Source: a bacterium
GTDB taxonomy: Bacteria; CSSED10-310; JAJRTK01
DNA length: 6,654 nt
NCBI GenBank assembly: GCA_024278345.1
Contig: JAJRTK010000499.1
Span: forward strand, 1 to 6,654
Direction: 5' to 3'
Numbering within the stretch: position 1 is the stretch's first letter; each line of letters starts with the position of its first letter. The notes under the pieces were generated by a model that saw only the letters and a program-made list of their open reading frames with translations, had not been told where the DNA came from and searched no databases. The position numbers and the translations under genes were made by a program. Positions 6,262 through 6,654 of the stretch are shown here, in pieces.

Positions 6262-6654
6262 GTGGGTGGGGAACGGCGGAACCGTCCACCGGATGCTTCC
6301 TCTTCTCCGCTTTCTCCCGTTGCCTCTCGTTGCAACCGATCCTAGCGATCCCCCTCGGCCAAGGTCTGATGCCGAGCATAGCGAGAGTCGCCTATGCCGG
6401 TGACCGAACTTCGAGGGTATCCACGCAAGGCGGGACAGAACAGAAAAAAAAGGAAAACGCATAGCGTACGAAAACGTGGGTGGGGAACTCGTTGCTTTTC
6501 ATTGCAACGGGTCCTTGCGCGCTCCCTGGTGGGTGCAGGGCGAAGCCCTGCCAGGGGACGGGGGATGGAATCCCCGGACCACCTACGGGTAACGCGCGGC
6601 GTGACCCGCCGAGCGATAGCGAGGCGTTGCCCGGACGCTTGCGATTCCACAGTC
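6262..6654 (+). repeat. Composite hairpin-rich interspersed repeat, copy 2, running to the window edge
   Basis: It carries the same modules as 3624-3920 in the same orientation but a different arrangement: module C at 6371-6392, before module A (6415-6442), then the 12-mer (6508-6519), module B (6528-6583) and a diverged C-like piece (6604-6626, ACCCGCCGAGCGATAGCGAG). Perfect hairpins are GCAGGGC-GAA-GCCCTGC (6535-6551) and GGGGAT-GGA-ATCCCC (6561-6575). The block also has an internal duplication absent from copy 1: the 13-mer GTGGGTGGGGAAC at 6262-6274 and 6476-6488, and a GTTGC...GCAAC hairpin unit at 6318-6342 and 6490-6514. No coding capacity is credible. The right end may lie beyond the window. 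Confidence 0.8.

Noticed and set aside
6178-6650. Minus-strand open frames over the right-hand repeat
   Set aside because: They are low-complexity translations of the repeat, sharing the same repeat-derived strings, with no family match.

Overview
The window looks like chromosomal DNA from a Gram-negative-type bacterium of moderately high G+C. A membrane-anchored periplasmic folding factor implies a periplasm, and the promoters and Shine-Dalgarno sites are ordinary sigma-70-type bacterial signals. The gene mix and the G+C-rich hairpin repeats would fit a verrucomicrobial genome, possibly a Methylacidimicrobium-like one. That is a low-confidence guess from gene content, because no marker gene is present.

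Left part: a CdnL/CarD-family RNA polymerase-binding regulator lies on the minus strand (50-547), with a plausible promoter and leader just upstream. A gap of about 1.1 kb (548-1657) follows, with no gene I can defend. It holds a minus-strand open frame (800-1144) with a faint RsuA-like motif, a plus-strand frame broken by one TGA, an A8 run and two short palindromes. The next gene points right: a PpiD-like membrane-anchored parvulin chaperone (1658-3601).

Right part: a composite hairpin-rich repeat (about 3603-3930) separates ppiD from a plus-strand gene (4066-5616). That gene encodes a protein with an XPB/Ssl2-type helicase-associated domain but no helicase motor. A good sigma-70 promoter and a structured leader then precede a complete tRNA-Ala(GGC) gene (5777-5852). 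The last 800 bases have no convincing gene and end in a second, rearranged copy of the composite repeat (about 6262-6654, reaching the window edge).

The genes do not form one pathway. CdnL acts at RNA polymerase, PpiD in envelope protein folding, and the tRNA in translation; the role of the helicase-associated protein is unknown. Gene orientations and long gaps argue for separate transcription units. The least ordinary content is the modular repeat family with its recurring stable mini-hairpins, and the motorless helicase-associated protein that lies, with the tRNA, between two copies of it.
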